A stretch of 6,286 nucleotides of DNA from Clostridia bacterium (GCA_017408535.1 JAFQUL010000163.1:1-6286), one strand, 5' to 3'; numbered from the stretch's first letter, positions 1 to 6,196 are shown. The notes: generated by a model not told the origin, from the letters alone. Numbers and translations: made by a program.

Positions 1-1090
1 CTCTCAGAGGGGAAATATCTGTGCGTCCTATCTCTTCTTCCCCGTTTTTATATATTATTTGACCGATAGGTTCTCCTTCTTTCACGGGTGCGGAAATATA
101 TTCCGGCAAAGATATCTCATAGGTGACGTTCTTTATATTTTCCTTTGGGAGTACTGAAGAAAAGTCAATGCATTTAAGAGGAAGATAGCTGTCTACCCCT
201 CCGAAAACTCTTATATCTTCAAGCTCTATCTGCGGTGAAGTATATACCCCGTAGTTCGCAAAACCGTAGTCAAGGAGCTTTTTTGCCTGAGCATTGCGTA
301 TATCCCCTGAGGGAGAACCCATTATTACTGCAATAAGCTGCATTCCGTCACGCTTTGCGGTGGCACTTATGCAGAACTTAGCCTTTGAGGTAGAGCCTGT
401 TTTAAGTCCGTTTGCGCCGCTGTAAAATCTGACAAGTCTGTTGGTATTCGTAAGCCCAAAGGCCCCGTCTCTTATGCTGTCCATCCAGGTCGAGGAGTAT
501 TCAAGTATCTTTTCATGCTTCAGCAGCTCTCTTGACATGATAGCGATGTCTTTGGCACTTGTGAGATGGTTATCTGCCGTATCGTCAAGACCGTTGGTAT
601 TCTCGAAATTGGTACTGGACATGCCGAGCTCCTCTGCTCTCTCATTCATCCGCTTGACAAAGGCCTCCTCACTGCCGGCAATATGCTCGGCAAGAGCTAC
701 CGCCGCATCGTTAGCTGAGGCTATCACAACACTCTTTACCATATCCTCAAGAGTCATGGTTTCTCCGACCTTCAGATACACCTGTGAGCCGCCCATTGAT
801 GCCGCGTGTTCGCTGACGGTGACGGTATCGCTCATACTCACCTTTCCCCCGTCAACCGCCTCCATTACAAGCAGAAGGGTCATTATCTTTGTGACAGATG
901 CCGGAGGTAATGGGGCGTCTGCATTTTTCTCGTAAAAGATCTTACCGCTTGAGGCTTCCATCAGCACTGCGCTGACCGCTTCTATCGCCAGAGGGTCCTC
1001 CTCTGCATAGACCGGGATAACCGTCAATGGGAAAAGCATAGTAAAAGCCAAAAGGAAAACAGTACATTTACCTAAGATTTTTTTCACCAT
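1..1090 (-). CDS. D-alanyl-D-alanine carboxypeptidase (PBP5/DacF type, peptidase S11), C-terminus cut by window edge
   Basis: Secreted penicillin-binding protein that removes the terminal D-Ala from peptidoglycan pentapeptides and so limits cross-linking. I translated 363 codons from the ATG at 1090 with no stop before the window edge. Residues 1-29 form a signal peptide (MVKKILGK, a hydrophobic stretch, then a VYA-EE cleavage site). The three active-site motifs are present in order and at normal spacing: SVTK at 65-68 (nucleophile Ser65), SAN at 125-127 and KTG at 230-232. The peptidase domain ends near residue 280 (LLDYGFANY) and a PBP5 C-terminal beta domain runs from about 285. Relatives are usually about 380-440 residues, so the C-terminal membrane anchor helix is probably what is missing. 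A GGAG ribosome site (1098-1101) sits 7 nt before the ATG. The dapB terminator lies between this gene and dapB, so it probably has its own promoter, which I could not identify. The paralogue name (dacA, dacB or dacF) cannot be decided, so no symbol is given. Confidence 0.95.
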   Translation of the reverse strand, partial: MVKKILGKCTVFLLAFTMLFPLTVIPVYAEEDPLAIEAVSAVLMEASSGKIFYEKNADAPLPPASVTKIMTLLLVMEAVDGGKVSMSDTVTVSEHAASMGGSQVYLKVGETMTLEDMVKSVVIASANDAAVALAEHIAGSEEAFVKRMNERAEELGMSSTNFENTNGLDDTADNHLTSAKDIAIMSRELLKHEKILEYSSTWMDSIRDGAFGLTNTNRLVRFYSGANGLKTGSTSKAKFCISATAKRDGMQLIAVIMGSPSGDIRNAQAKKLLDYGFANYGVYTSPQIELEDIRVFGGVDSYLPLKCIDFSSVLPKENIKNVTYEISLPEYISAPVKEGEPIGQIIYKNGEEEIGRTDISPLR

Positions 1091-1230
1091 ATTTGATCTC
1101 CATTCAAAAGTTAATTAGTTTCAAATTTGAGCACATGACCCCCGGGCGGATGAAAGCCGCCGGGCATATTTCACGCTCTGCCTTATGAAATGTATATGGG
1201 GTTTTGTCCCGTTTATGCCGCAGAAAATAT
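1091..1230. other. Intergenic leader upstream of the carboxypeptidase gene, with a GC-rich hairpin
   Basis: This 140-bp stretch holds no gene. At 1141-1164 there is a GC-rich inverted repeat: GGCGG (1145-1149) pairs with CCGCC (1157-1161) around a 7-nt loop. CCC (1141-1143) pairs with GGG (1162-1164), leaving G1144 bulged. No T-run follows it on either strand, so it is not a convincing terminator; it may be a structure in the carboxypeptidase 5' leader. A perfect 10-bp palindrome, TCAAATTTGA, lies at 1121-1130, about 30 bp before the start codon, where an operator could sit, but so short an AT-rich palindrome may be chance. I see no -35/-10 pair that I would defend on the minus strand. Confidence 0.4.
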
Positions 1231-1261
1231 AAAAAGGCCGCCGCGTTTCAGTGCGACAGCC
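1231..1261 (-). terminator. Intrinsic terminator of dapA-dapB transcript
   Basis: Read on the minus strand, GGCTGTCGC (1261-1253) pairs with GCGGCGGCC (1244-1236) in a 9-bp stem with two G-U wobbles and an 8-nt loop, followed directly by TTTTT (1235-1231). It lies 15 bp past the dapB stop. On the plus strand the hairpin is followed by CTTTTATTT, so it could work in both directions, although no plus-strand gene runs into it. It separates dapAB from the downstream carboxypeptidase gene. Confidence 0.85.
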
Positions 1262-1276
1262 CTTTTATTTATTAAA

Positions 1277-2047
1277 TTATATTACCTCTTTGACGATATC
1301 AGTCATTGAATAGAGACCCGGTGCTTTACCCGGCAGGAACTTTGTGGCTCTTATCGCACCCTCGGCAAACACCATTCTGGAGCCTGCGCTGTGACTGAGA
1401 CGAACCACCTCGGAATTGCCTGCAAAGATGACCTGATGCTCACCTACGATACTGCCGCCACGGACAGAGTGGATACCGATCTCGTCAGAGTCACGCTCTC
1501 TGCGTTCGCTATGGCGGTCAAAGGTGTAGCTGAATCTTCCGTTCTGGGAATCGTTTATGGCATCGGCGATCATAAGTGCCGTACCGCTGGGAGCATCAAG
1601 CTTCTTATTATGATGCTCTTCAACGATCTCAATATCAAATTTACTTCCAAGAGCCGCCGCAGATTTCTTGGCAAGCTCAATAAGGAGAGTTATACCCACC
1701 GACATATTTCTCGAAAAAAACACCGGTACAGTCTTTGCCGCACCACGCATAAGCTCCATCTCCGCATCGTTATGACCGGTGGTGGCAATCACAGCGGGAA
1801 CGTGGTTTTTAACAGCATATTCAAGAATACCCGAAAGTACTGAATGGTGAGAAAAGTCGACTATGACGTCAGCTGATTCCTTAACGTCGGAAATACTGCC
1901 GTAGATAGGAAAGGAACATCCTGCGTAGGGCTGAGATACGTCAACACCCGCAACTATCTTTACTCCGGGATCATCCTTTACAAATTCGGCTATGTTAATA
2001 CCCATACGGCCGCATGCACCGCACAGGATCATTTTAATTTCTGTCAT
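1277..2047 (-). CDS. dapB: 4-hydroxy-tetrahydrodipicolinate reductase
   Basis: Cytoplasmic NAD(P)H-dependent reductase. It converts 4-hydroxy-tetrahydrodipicolinate, the DapA product, to tetrahydrodipicolinate on the way to diaminopimelate and lysine. At 256 residues it is normal for the family. The N-terminal Rossmann domain starts with the nucleotide-binding loop GACGRMG at 10-16, and the ATTGHN segment at 88-93 is typical. The substrate-binding domain contains EEHHNKKLDAPSGTA at about 143-157. By family comparison, His145 and Lys149 correspond to the catalytic His and Lys of E. coli DapB (159 and 163). The GIHSVRGG segment at 191-198 and the SRNMSVGI hinge at 112-119 also fit. An AAAGGA ribosome site lies about 8 nt before the ATG. 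It follows dapA after a 25-bp gap and ends 15 bp before a terminator, so it is the last gene of the riboswitch-controlled transcript. A 150-residue open frame on the opposite strand is a shadow. Confidence 0.98.
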   Translation of the reverse strand: MTEIKMILCGACGRMGINIAEFVKDDPGVKIVAGVDVSQPYAGCSFPIYGSISDVKESADVIVDFSHHSVLSGILEYAVKNHVPAVIATTGHNDAEMELMRGAAKTVPVFFSRNMSVGITLLIELAKKSAAALGSKFDIEIVEEHHNKKLDAPSGTALMIADAINDSQNGRFSYTFDRHSERRERDSDEIGIHSVRGGSIVGEHQVIFAGNSEVVRLSHSAGSRMVFAEGAIRATKFLPGKAPGLYSMTDIVKEVI

Positions 2048-2072
2048 TTTACTGTCCTTTCAAGGGTCGGTA

Positions 2073-2966
2073 TCAGATGAGACCGTGCTTTCTCATAGTC
2101 TCGGTAAGCTTTGCTCTGTGTGCATCCTCCATCTCACAAAGAGGCAGGCGCATCTCCTCGCTGCAGAAGCCCATCATAGCGCAGGCAGTCTTTGCGGGAA
2201 TGGGGTTGACCTCGATAAAGAGGTCATTTATCAGGTCGAGCAGCTTAAGCTGAAGCTCGCAGCTCTCCTTTACCTTACCGTCAAAATAAAGCTGGCAGAT
2301 ATCGTGAGTCTCCTTCGGCATTACGTTGGAAAGAACTGAGATAACGCCCTTGGCGCCGAGAGAAAGAATAGGAACTATCTGATCATCGTTACCGCTGTAG
2401 ATATCAAGTGCATCGCCGCACTCTGCCGCAAGCTCAGCAATGGCGCTGATGTTACCGGAAGCCTCCTTGGTAGCAACGATCCTCTCGTGCTTAGCAAGCT
2501 CACGATAAACCGGGAGAGTTATATTACAGCCGGTACGGCTGGGTACGTTGTAGAGGATTATAGGCTTATCTGTAGCATCCGCAACTGCAAGGAAGCTCTT
2601 GATAAGTCCCTTGGGAGTAGCCTTGTTATAATAGGGGGTAACCAGAAGGAGAGCATCAGCACCTACCTCACAGGCATATTTAGAAAGGTCAATTGCGTAA
2701 TCGGTATCATTTGAGCCGGTACCTGCAATTACCGGAACTCTGCCCGCACTGCGCTCTACTGCATATTTTATAGCCTCGCGGTGCTCTTCATCGGTAAGAG
2801 TAGATGCCTCACCGGTAGTGCCGCATATAACGATAGCATCGGTCTTGTTTGCTATCTGGAAATCGATAAATTTACCAAGGGCGCCGTAGTCAACTGTGTT
2901 ATTGGTAAATGGAGTGATAATGGCTACAGCCGAGCCTGTGAATACTGTGTCTTTTAACTTGCTCAT
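2073..2966 (-). CDS. dapA: 4-hydroxy-tetrahydrodipicolinate synthase
   Basis: Cytoplasmic class I aldolase-type enzyme. It condenses pyruvate with aspartate semialdehyde, the committed step of diaminopimelate/lysine synthesis. The 297 residues form one TIM barrel of normal length. Visible motifs in order are GSAVAIITPF (11-20), the pyruvate-binding CGTTGE (48-53, Thr50/Thr51), AGTGSNDT (81-88), VTPYYNK (109-115, with the catalytic-triad tyrosine in this stretch), LYNVPSRTG (138-146, Tyr139 and substrate-binding Arg144) and the Schiff-base lysine Lys167 in VATKEASGN. SGND at 191-194 and GAKGVISV at 204-211 complete the signature. The start is supported by GGAGG (2975-2979), 8 nt before the ATG. 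It is first in the dapA-dapB operon, and its leader contains a lysine riboswitch and attenuator, so end-product lysine should repress it. Confidence 0.98.
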   Translation of the reverse strand: MSKLKDTVFTGSAVAIITPFTNNTVDYGALGKFIDFQIANKTDAIVICGTTGEASTLTDEEHREAIKYAVERSAGRVPVIAGTGSNDTDYAIDLSKYACEVGADALLLVTPYYNKATPKGLIKSFLAVADATDKPIILYNVPSRTGCNITLPVYRELAKHERIVATKEASGNISAIAELAAECGDALDIYSGNDDQIVPILSLGAKGVISVLSNVMPKETHDICQLYFDGKVKESCELQLKLLDLINDLFIEVNPIPAKTACAMMGFCSEEMRLPLCEMEDAHRAKLTETMRKHGLI

Positions 2967-3001
2967 AATATTTGCCTCCGCTGAGAATTCACATACAAAA
3001 T

Positions 3002-3025
3002 AAAAAAACCGGTTGAAAACCAGCT
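3002..3025 (-). terminator. Riboswitch-controlled intrinsic terminator (attenuator) ahead of dapA
   Basis: On the minus strand AGCTGGTT (3025-3018) pairs with AACCGGTT (3014-3007), 8 bp including G-U wobbles, around a 3-nt TTC loop. The second arm runs into an uninterrupted T-run (3008-3002). It ends 35 bp before the dapA ATG, inside the leader, so it must be conditional. The 5' arm and the bases just before it can instead pair with the closing strand of the lysine riboswitch, which is how L-box attenuation normally works. Confidence 0.85.
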
Positions 3026-3091
3026 ACCGTTGTTATATAATATATGCATAACGGCATTTTTAGTATACCGCACGATAATTATATGATAGCT
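3022..3091 (-). promoter_or_regulatory. Expression platform of the lysine riboswitch: antiterminator versus P1/terminator pairing
   Basis: Three pairings compete. (1) The 3' strand of riboswitch helix P1, AGCTATC (3091-3085), can pair over 7 bp with GGTAGCT (3028-3022), allowing one G-U. This overlaps the terminator 5' arm and would act as antiterminator. (2) A hairpin pairs TGCCGTT (3056-3050) with AACGGTA (3031-3025) and overlaps the same antiterminator segment. (3) The terminator itself starts at 3025. With lysine bound, P1 sequesters 3089-3085, so hairpin 2 and the terminator can both form and transcription stops. Without lysine, the antiterminator lets RNA polymerase reach dapA. The pairings are read directly from the sequence; the on/off logic is inferred from known L-box leaders such as B. 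subtilis lysC. Confidence 0.7.
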
Positions 3092-3288
3092 CTCCATCAA
3101 TATAGTTTACTTGATGACAGTTTACTGATTATTCATCTGCTCCTTGTCATAAGGAGGGCAAAGCCGTAAACCAGAGGACCGCACCTGCCGTATGCCGTCT
3201 TCTTCGGCGTAATATTCCTTTCACGGAAACCTATCGGCCCGGCATGGCCATCCGCTCGCCGCTACTGATAATAAAACGCGCCTCTATC
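3085..3288 (-). promoter_or_regulatory. Lysine riboswitch (L-box) aptamer in the dapA leader
   Basis: Read on the minus strand, the conserved core appears in order and matches the known lysine riboswitch layout. AGAGGCGCG (3285-3277) is followed by an ATCAGTA segment, GAAAGG (3222-3217) and CGCCGAAG (3209-3202); then come CTGG before P4, ACTGTCA after P4 and TGGAGAGC before the closing strand. P1 closes with GATAG (3288-3284) and CTATC (3089-3085). P3 pairs 3193-3199 with 3177-3183 (GACGGCA/TGCGGTC, one G-G mismatch). P4 pairs GTTTAC (3171-3166) with GTAAAC (3125-3120) and carries a second 6-bp helix. P5 pairs CATCAA (3116-3111) with TTGATG (3100-3095). The aptamer binds lysine and should lower dapAB expression through the terminator downstream. 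The core matches make this confident; individual helices were found by hand, without energy calculation. Confidence 0.93.
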
Positions 3289-3344
3289 TATTATTGTATG
3301 TGTTCCCTCTCCGTCCGTTACCGTTAACGTAAGGGTACACGTCT

Positions 3345-3373
3345 ATTATATTCTATATTACTTGAATTGTCAA
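3345..3373 (-). promoter_or_regulatory. Consensus sigma-70/sigma-A promoter for the dapA-dapB leader
   Basis: On the minus strand a perfect TTGACA (3373-3368) and a perfect TATAAT (3350-3345) are separated by exactly 17 nt. Transcription should begin at about 3338-3342. That places the 5' end roughly 50 nt before the riboswitch aptamer and about 370 nt before the dapA ATG. The AT-rich spacer and upstream stretch add strength. A promoter this strong fits a gene controlled mainly by attenuation. Confidence 0.9.
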
Positions 3374-3462
3374 TATTTAACGCACAAATCTGAAAATTTT
3401 TATCGGCATCGGTCACCTATGATCTTTGCCGTACTGAATAATTACTGTAAAAGGATAAAAAA
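3374..3462 (+). other. Divergent spacer upstream of queA
   Basis: This short stretch lies between the dapA promoter and queA, and any queA promoter must be here or overlap the dapA control region. A TATGAT hexamer at 3418-3423 resembles a -10 box, but no good -35 lies 16-18 nt before it. An AAGGA ribosome site (3451-3455) lies 7 nt before the queA ATG. I see no terminator or other gene. Confidence 0.4.
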
Positions 3463-4515
3463 ATGACACTTAATACTGATCTTAAGGTATCAGACTTTTT
3501 CTACGATCTTCCGCCTGAGCTTATAGCACAGACACCGCTGGAGCCGAGGGACTCCTCCAGACTTCTCTTGCTTGACAAAAACACCGGTAAGATCGAGCAC
3601 AAAATATTCAGAGACGTAATCGACTATCTTGATCCCGGTGACGTCCTGGTCATAAATAACTCAAGGGTCATTCCTGCACGTGTATACGGTAAAAGAGCCG
3701 GCGGCGGTGCTCTTGAGATACTGCTCCTCAAGTGCAGGGAGCTTGACACCTGGGAGGTCCTCACTCGCCCCGGCAGGAAGATGAAGCCCGGCACCACGGT
3801 CTCTCTCGGTGACGGTCAGCTCACCGCTACTGTTCTTGATATAGTCGAGGACGGTAACAGAATAGTCAGATTTGACTATGACAGAGATAAATACCGGAAT
3901 ATATACTCCGTTCTACACGAGATAGGCACTATGCCCCTCCCTCCCTACATAACCGAAAAACTTGAGAATCAGGAGCGATATCAGACGGTTTATTCAAAGA
4001 CAGAGGGCTCTGCTGCCGCACCTACGGCAGGTCTGCATTTTACAGAGGAGCTTCTCTGCCGCATAAGAGACAAGGGTATCGCAATAGCAGAGGTAACTCT
4101 GAACGTTGGTCTCGGCACCTTCCGTCCCGTCAAGGCGGAGAATATAACCGACCATATAATGCATTCCGAATATTATGAGATAACACGTGAGGCCGCAGAG
4201 CTGATAAACAGCCGCAAGAGAGCCGGCGGCAGAATAATTGCGGTAGGCACAACCTCCTGCAGAGTTCTTGAGAGTGCCTCTCTTGATGACGGCACTCTTA
4301 CCGAAAGAAGCGGTGACACTGATATTTTCATCTATCCCGGATATCGCTTCAAGGCTCTTGATGCGCTGATAACAAATTTCCACTTGCCGGAGAGCACCCT
4401 GCTGATGCTGGTTTCCGCTCTTGCAGGAAAGGACAATATATTCTCGGCATACAAGACCGCAGTGGATGAAAAGTACAGATTCTTCTCCTTTGGCGATGCG
4501 ATGTTCATTAAATAA
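3463..4515 (+). CDS. queA: S-adenosylmethionine:tRNA ribosyltransferase-isomerase
   Basis: Cytoplasmic enzyme of queuosine synthesis. It transfers and isomerises the ribosyl group of S-adenosylmethionine onto 7-aminomethyl-7-deazaguanine at the tRNA wobble position 34, giving epoxyqueuosine. The 350 residues match the family (about 340-356). Family motifs run from end to end: FFYDLPPELIAQTPLEPRDSSRL (12-33), VINNSRVIPARVYGKR (63-78), WEVLTRPGRKMKPG (97-110), GTMPLPPYI (155-163), SAAAPTAGLHFTEELL (183-198), VTLNVGLGTFRPV (211-223), MHSEYYEI (233-240), VGTTSCRVLES (261-271) and TNFHLPESTLLMLVSALAG (304-322). An AAGGA site 7 nt upstream supports the start. The usual partner tgt (tRNA-guanine transglycosylase) is not in the window. 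The stop TAA overlaps the next start by one base (TAATG), so the two genes form an operon. Confidence 0.98.
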   Translation: MTLNTDLKVSDFFYDLPPELIAQTPLEPRDSSRLLLLDKNTGKIEHKIFRDVIDYLDPGDVLVINNSRVIPARVYGKRAGGGALEILLLKCRELDTWEVLTRPGRKMKPGTTVSLGDGQLTATVLDIVEDGNRIVRFDYDRDKYRNIYSVLHEIGTMPLPPYITEKLENQERYQTVYSKTEGSAAAPTAGLHFTEELLCRIRDKGIAIAEVTLNVGLGTFRPVKAENITDHIMHSEYYEITREAAELINSRKRAGGRIIAVGTTSCRVLESASLDDGTLTERSGDTDIFIYPGYRFKALDALITNFHLPESTLLMLVSALAGKDNIFSAYKTAVDEKYRFFSFGDAMFIK

Positions 4516-6107
4516 TGAGTAAAAAAAGGACAGGTATTTCGAAAATGGATAAAAGATCGATCAAAATTCTTTCTATCGGTAACAGCTTCAGCCGTGATTC
4601 ACTTTATTTTCTTCCCGGTTTTCTCAGAGAAGCCGGATACGATGAGGTAATCGTTGCTTACCTTGCGGTTGGAGGCTGTTCGGTTGAGCTGCACCTGAAC
4701 AAGGCTCTCGGCAAAGAGCTTTACGGATATATGAAAAATTCAAACGGTAGCTGGGTACCCGCCCAGATAGATATGGATGTGTGCCTTGACGATGAGGAAT
4801 GGGACTACGTGGTGTTCCACCAGTGTACCGTTCACAGCGGCTATGCTCCGTCAATCGAGCCATATCTTGATTATCTTACAAAATACGTAAAAGCAAGATG
4901 TAAGAATCCCGATGTTAAATTCTTATGGAACATGACGTGGGCATATGCTAAATATTTCTCTAAGCCGGCTTTTGATCTTTACGGCAGAGACCAGGAAAAG
5001 ATGCACAATGCCATTGTTGACGTAGTGCGTAATACCGTTCTTACCCGTCCGCAGTTTTCAGGTGCTGTGCCGGTAGGAACTGCCTTTATGAATATGCGTA
5101 CCTCGTATTTCGGTGACCACGTCAATGAGGATGCGCTCCACGCAGGACTTTACGTTGGCAGATATCTTGCGGCCATGGTATTTGCGTCCTACCTTACCGG
5201 ACTTAAGGCAGAAAACTTCGGTGTAAGCTACTATCCCGAATATTCAATGTTCTTTAACCTCGCCGCAGTAAGAGAAGCGGTAGATAATGCTATCCTGAAT
5301 CCCTACGAGGTCACTCCCTCAAAGATCACAGAGCCCCCCGTTCTCCGTGTTCTCTCAGTAGGCGACGGCAGAGCCGCAGATTCTGTATGCTATCTCTACG
5401 ATATGCTCAGGGAAAGAGTAAACTCCCTCGCCGTTGCTTCATACGTAGCAGATGATAACGGCGGTGAATACCGCAAGACAGATCTGTCCGGCACTTCCCT
5501 GTCCTGCTACACTCTCGCGGAAGCGGTAGCAGATGAGGAATGGGACGTTATCGCCTTCACCGGAGACTGCTTTGACGTAAGAGACAAGAGCTACTCCGCA
5601 CTCCTTGACGCGGTAAAAGAAAATGCTAAAAATCCTAGCGTAAAGGTCATCTGGAATATGGCGTGGGCATATCAGAACGGCTATGATATTCCGAATTTTG
5701 CAGAGTTCTCAAATGACAGAACTGCTATGTATGAGGGTATTCTTGATGCTATGCAGAAGGAAATCCTTCCCGGGGACGACTTTTCCGGCATAGTTCCATC
5801 CGGTGTTACCGTTGAGATCATGCGTTCCTCCTACATAGGAGATACCTTCACCACAGACGGTGTCCGTCTGGCAGAGGGTCTTGGTAAATACGCTGTATCT
5901 CTTACCTTTGCGGGTTATCTCACCGGTATCCCGGTAAAAAGATTCGTATTTACACCCGAGGAATACAGAGAGATGCTCGAGGCAGACGGCAAGGATATCG
6001 CCTATGAGGCAATATATTACGCATTTAGACAACCCTATAACTTCAGAGCATCCAAGTACATCGAGCTTGCAGAAAAAGGTCTTGACGCCAATTTCGGCGA
6101 CAAATAA
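4515..6107 (+). CDS. Tandem DUF4886 / SGNH-hydrolase-like protein with a degenerate second domain
   Basis: Function unknown; the fold is predicted to be SGNH-hydrolase-like, the esterase/lipase superfamily that includes DUF4886. No signal peptide or membrane segment is seen, so it is probably cytoplasmic. Two homologous halves are visible: about 16-270 and about 277-515. Matching landmarks are EEWDYVVF (94-101) with EEWDVIAF (341-348), WNMTWAY (138-144) with WNMAWAY (380-386), FSGAVPVG (181-188) with FSGIVPSG (423-430), and MRTSYFGD (194-201) with MRSSYIGD (436-443). Half one has IGNSFS at 21-26 (likely nucleophile Ser24) and DALH at 206-209 (an SGNH block V Asp-x-x-His). Half two has VGDGRA at 282-287 and DGVR at 448-451, so both the serine and the histidine are replaced. 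Start choice is open. ATG 4515 overlaps the queA stop but lacks a clear ribosome site. ATG 4545 (Met11, 520 residues) has AGGACAGG upstream (4527-4534) and begins just before the domain. It is followed by a hairpin cluster. Confidence 0.85.
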   Translation: MSKKRTGISKMDKRSIKILSIGNSFSRDSLYFLPGFLREAGYDEVIVAYLAVGGCSVELHLNKALGKELYGYMKNSNGSWVPAQIDMDVCLDDEEWDYVVFHQCTVHSGYAPSIEPYLDYLTKYVKARCKNPDVKFLWNMTWAYAKYFSKPAFDLYGRDQEKMHNAIVDVVRNTVLTRPQFSGAVPVGTAFMNMRTSYFGDHVNEDALHAGLYVGRYLAAMVFASYLTGLKAENFGVSYYPEYSMFFNLAAVREAVDNAILNPYEVTPSKITEPPVLRVLSVGDGRAADSVCYLYDMLRERVNSLAVASYVADDNGGEYRKTDLSGTSLSCYTLAEAVADEEWDVIAFTGDCFDVRDKSYSALLDAVKENAKNPSVKVIWNMAWAYQNGYDIPNFAEFSNDRTAMYEGILDAMQKEILPGDDFSGIVPSGVTVEIMRSSYIGDTFTTDGVRLAEGLGKYAVSLTFAGYLTGIPVKRFVFTPEEYREMLEADGKDIAYEAIYYAFRQPYNFRASKYIELAEKGLDANFGDK

Positions 6108-6111
6108 TAAT

Positions 6112-6130
6112 CCACCCGCATAGCGGGTGG
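6112..6130 (+). terminator. Hairpin directly after the DUF4886 gene, weak terminator candidate
   Basis: CCACCCGC (6112-6119) pairs perfectly with GCGGGTGG (6123-6130), 8 bp around an ATA triloop, starting 4 nt past the stop codon. The following TATTTCAGTTTC is only partly T-rich, so it may end transcription poorly and act instead as a 3'-end stabiliser or the first arm of a larger structure. Confidence 0.5.
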
Positions 6131-6142
6131 TATTTCAGTTTC

Positions 6143-6153
6143 GGGCATAGCCC
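6143..6153 (+). other. Short hairpin with the same ATA triloop
   Basis: GGGC (6143-6146) pairs with GCCC (6150-6153) around ATA. The stem is only 4 bp, but the tip GC-ATA-GC is the same as in the hairpin at 6112-6130, about 30 nt earlier. No T-run follows, so it is not a terminator by itself. Confidence 0.4.
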
Positions 6154-6160
6154 TAATACT

Positions 6161-6196
6161 ACAGGCTACGCACAAGTGCGTCTTTTATTGGCCTGT
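6161..6196 (+). other. Two-tier stem-loop in the intergenic region
   Basis: An outer helix of ACAGGC (6161-6166) with GCCTGT (6191-6196) encloses an inner helix of ACGCAC (6168-6173) with GTGCGT (6176-6181), read as a CAAG-type tip. A 9-nt strand, CTTTTATTG, is left unpaired on the 3' side. Two perfect 6-bp helices nested in 36 nt are unlikely by chance, which suggests a structured RNA or repeat element. I could not match it to a known RNA family by eye. Confidence 0.4.

Noticed and set aside
441..935. Plus-strand open frame of 164 codons
   Set aside because: It lies opposite the carboxypeptidase gene, whose minus-strand frame contains SVTK, SAN and KTG. The plus-strand product is low-complexity Ser/Ala-rich and has no recognisable motif.
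1391..1843. Plus-strand open frame of 150 codons
   Set aside because: Entirely inside dapB on the opposite strand; dapB motifs cover this region in full.
1992..2339. Plus-strand open frame of 115 codons across the dapA/dapB junction
   Set aside because: Opposite two certain genes, with no ribosome site or family resemblance.
2487..2714. Plus-strand open frame of 75 codons
   Set aside because: Shadow of dapA, which has clear catalytic motifs in this region.
3418..3423. TATGAT as a -10 box for queA
   Set aside because: The hexamer is good but no acceptable -35 lies 16-18 nt upstream and there is no extended -10 TG, so I do not annotate a queA promoter.
3994..4383. Minus-strand open frame of 129 codons
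   Set aside because: Shadow of queA, whose conserved SAAAPTAGLHFTEE and FHLPESTLLML segments lie here.
4624..4863. Minus-strand open frame of 79 codons
   Set aside because: Opposite the first DUF4886 domain; no independent support.
5709..6032. Minus-strand open frame of 107 codons
   Set aside because: Opposite the second DUF4886 domain; no ribosome site or known motif.
6161..6196. Possible self-cleaving ribozyme (hammerhead or twister type)
   Set aside because: The nested stems suggested it, but the conserved hammerhead CTGATGA/GAAA core and the twister core strands are absent.
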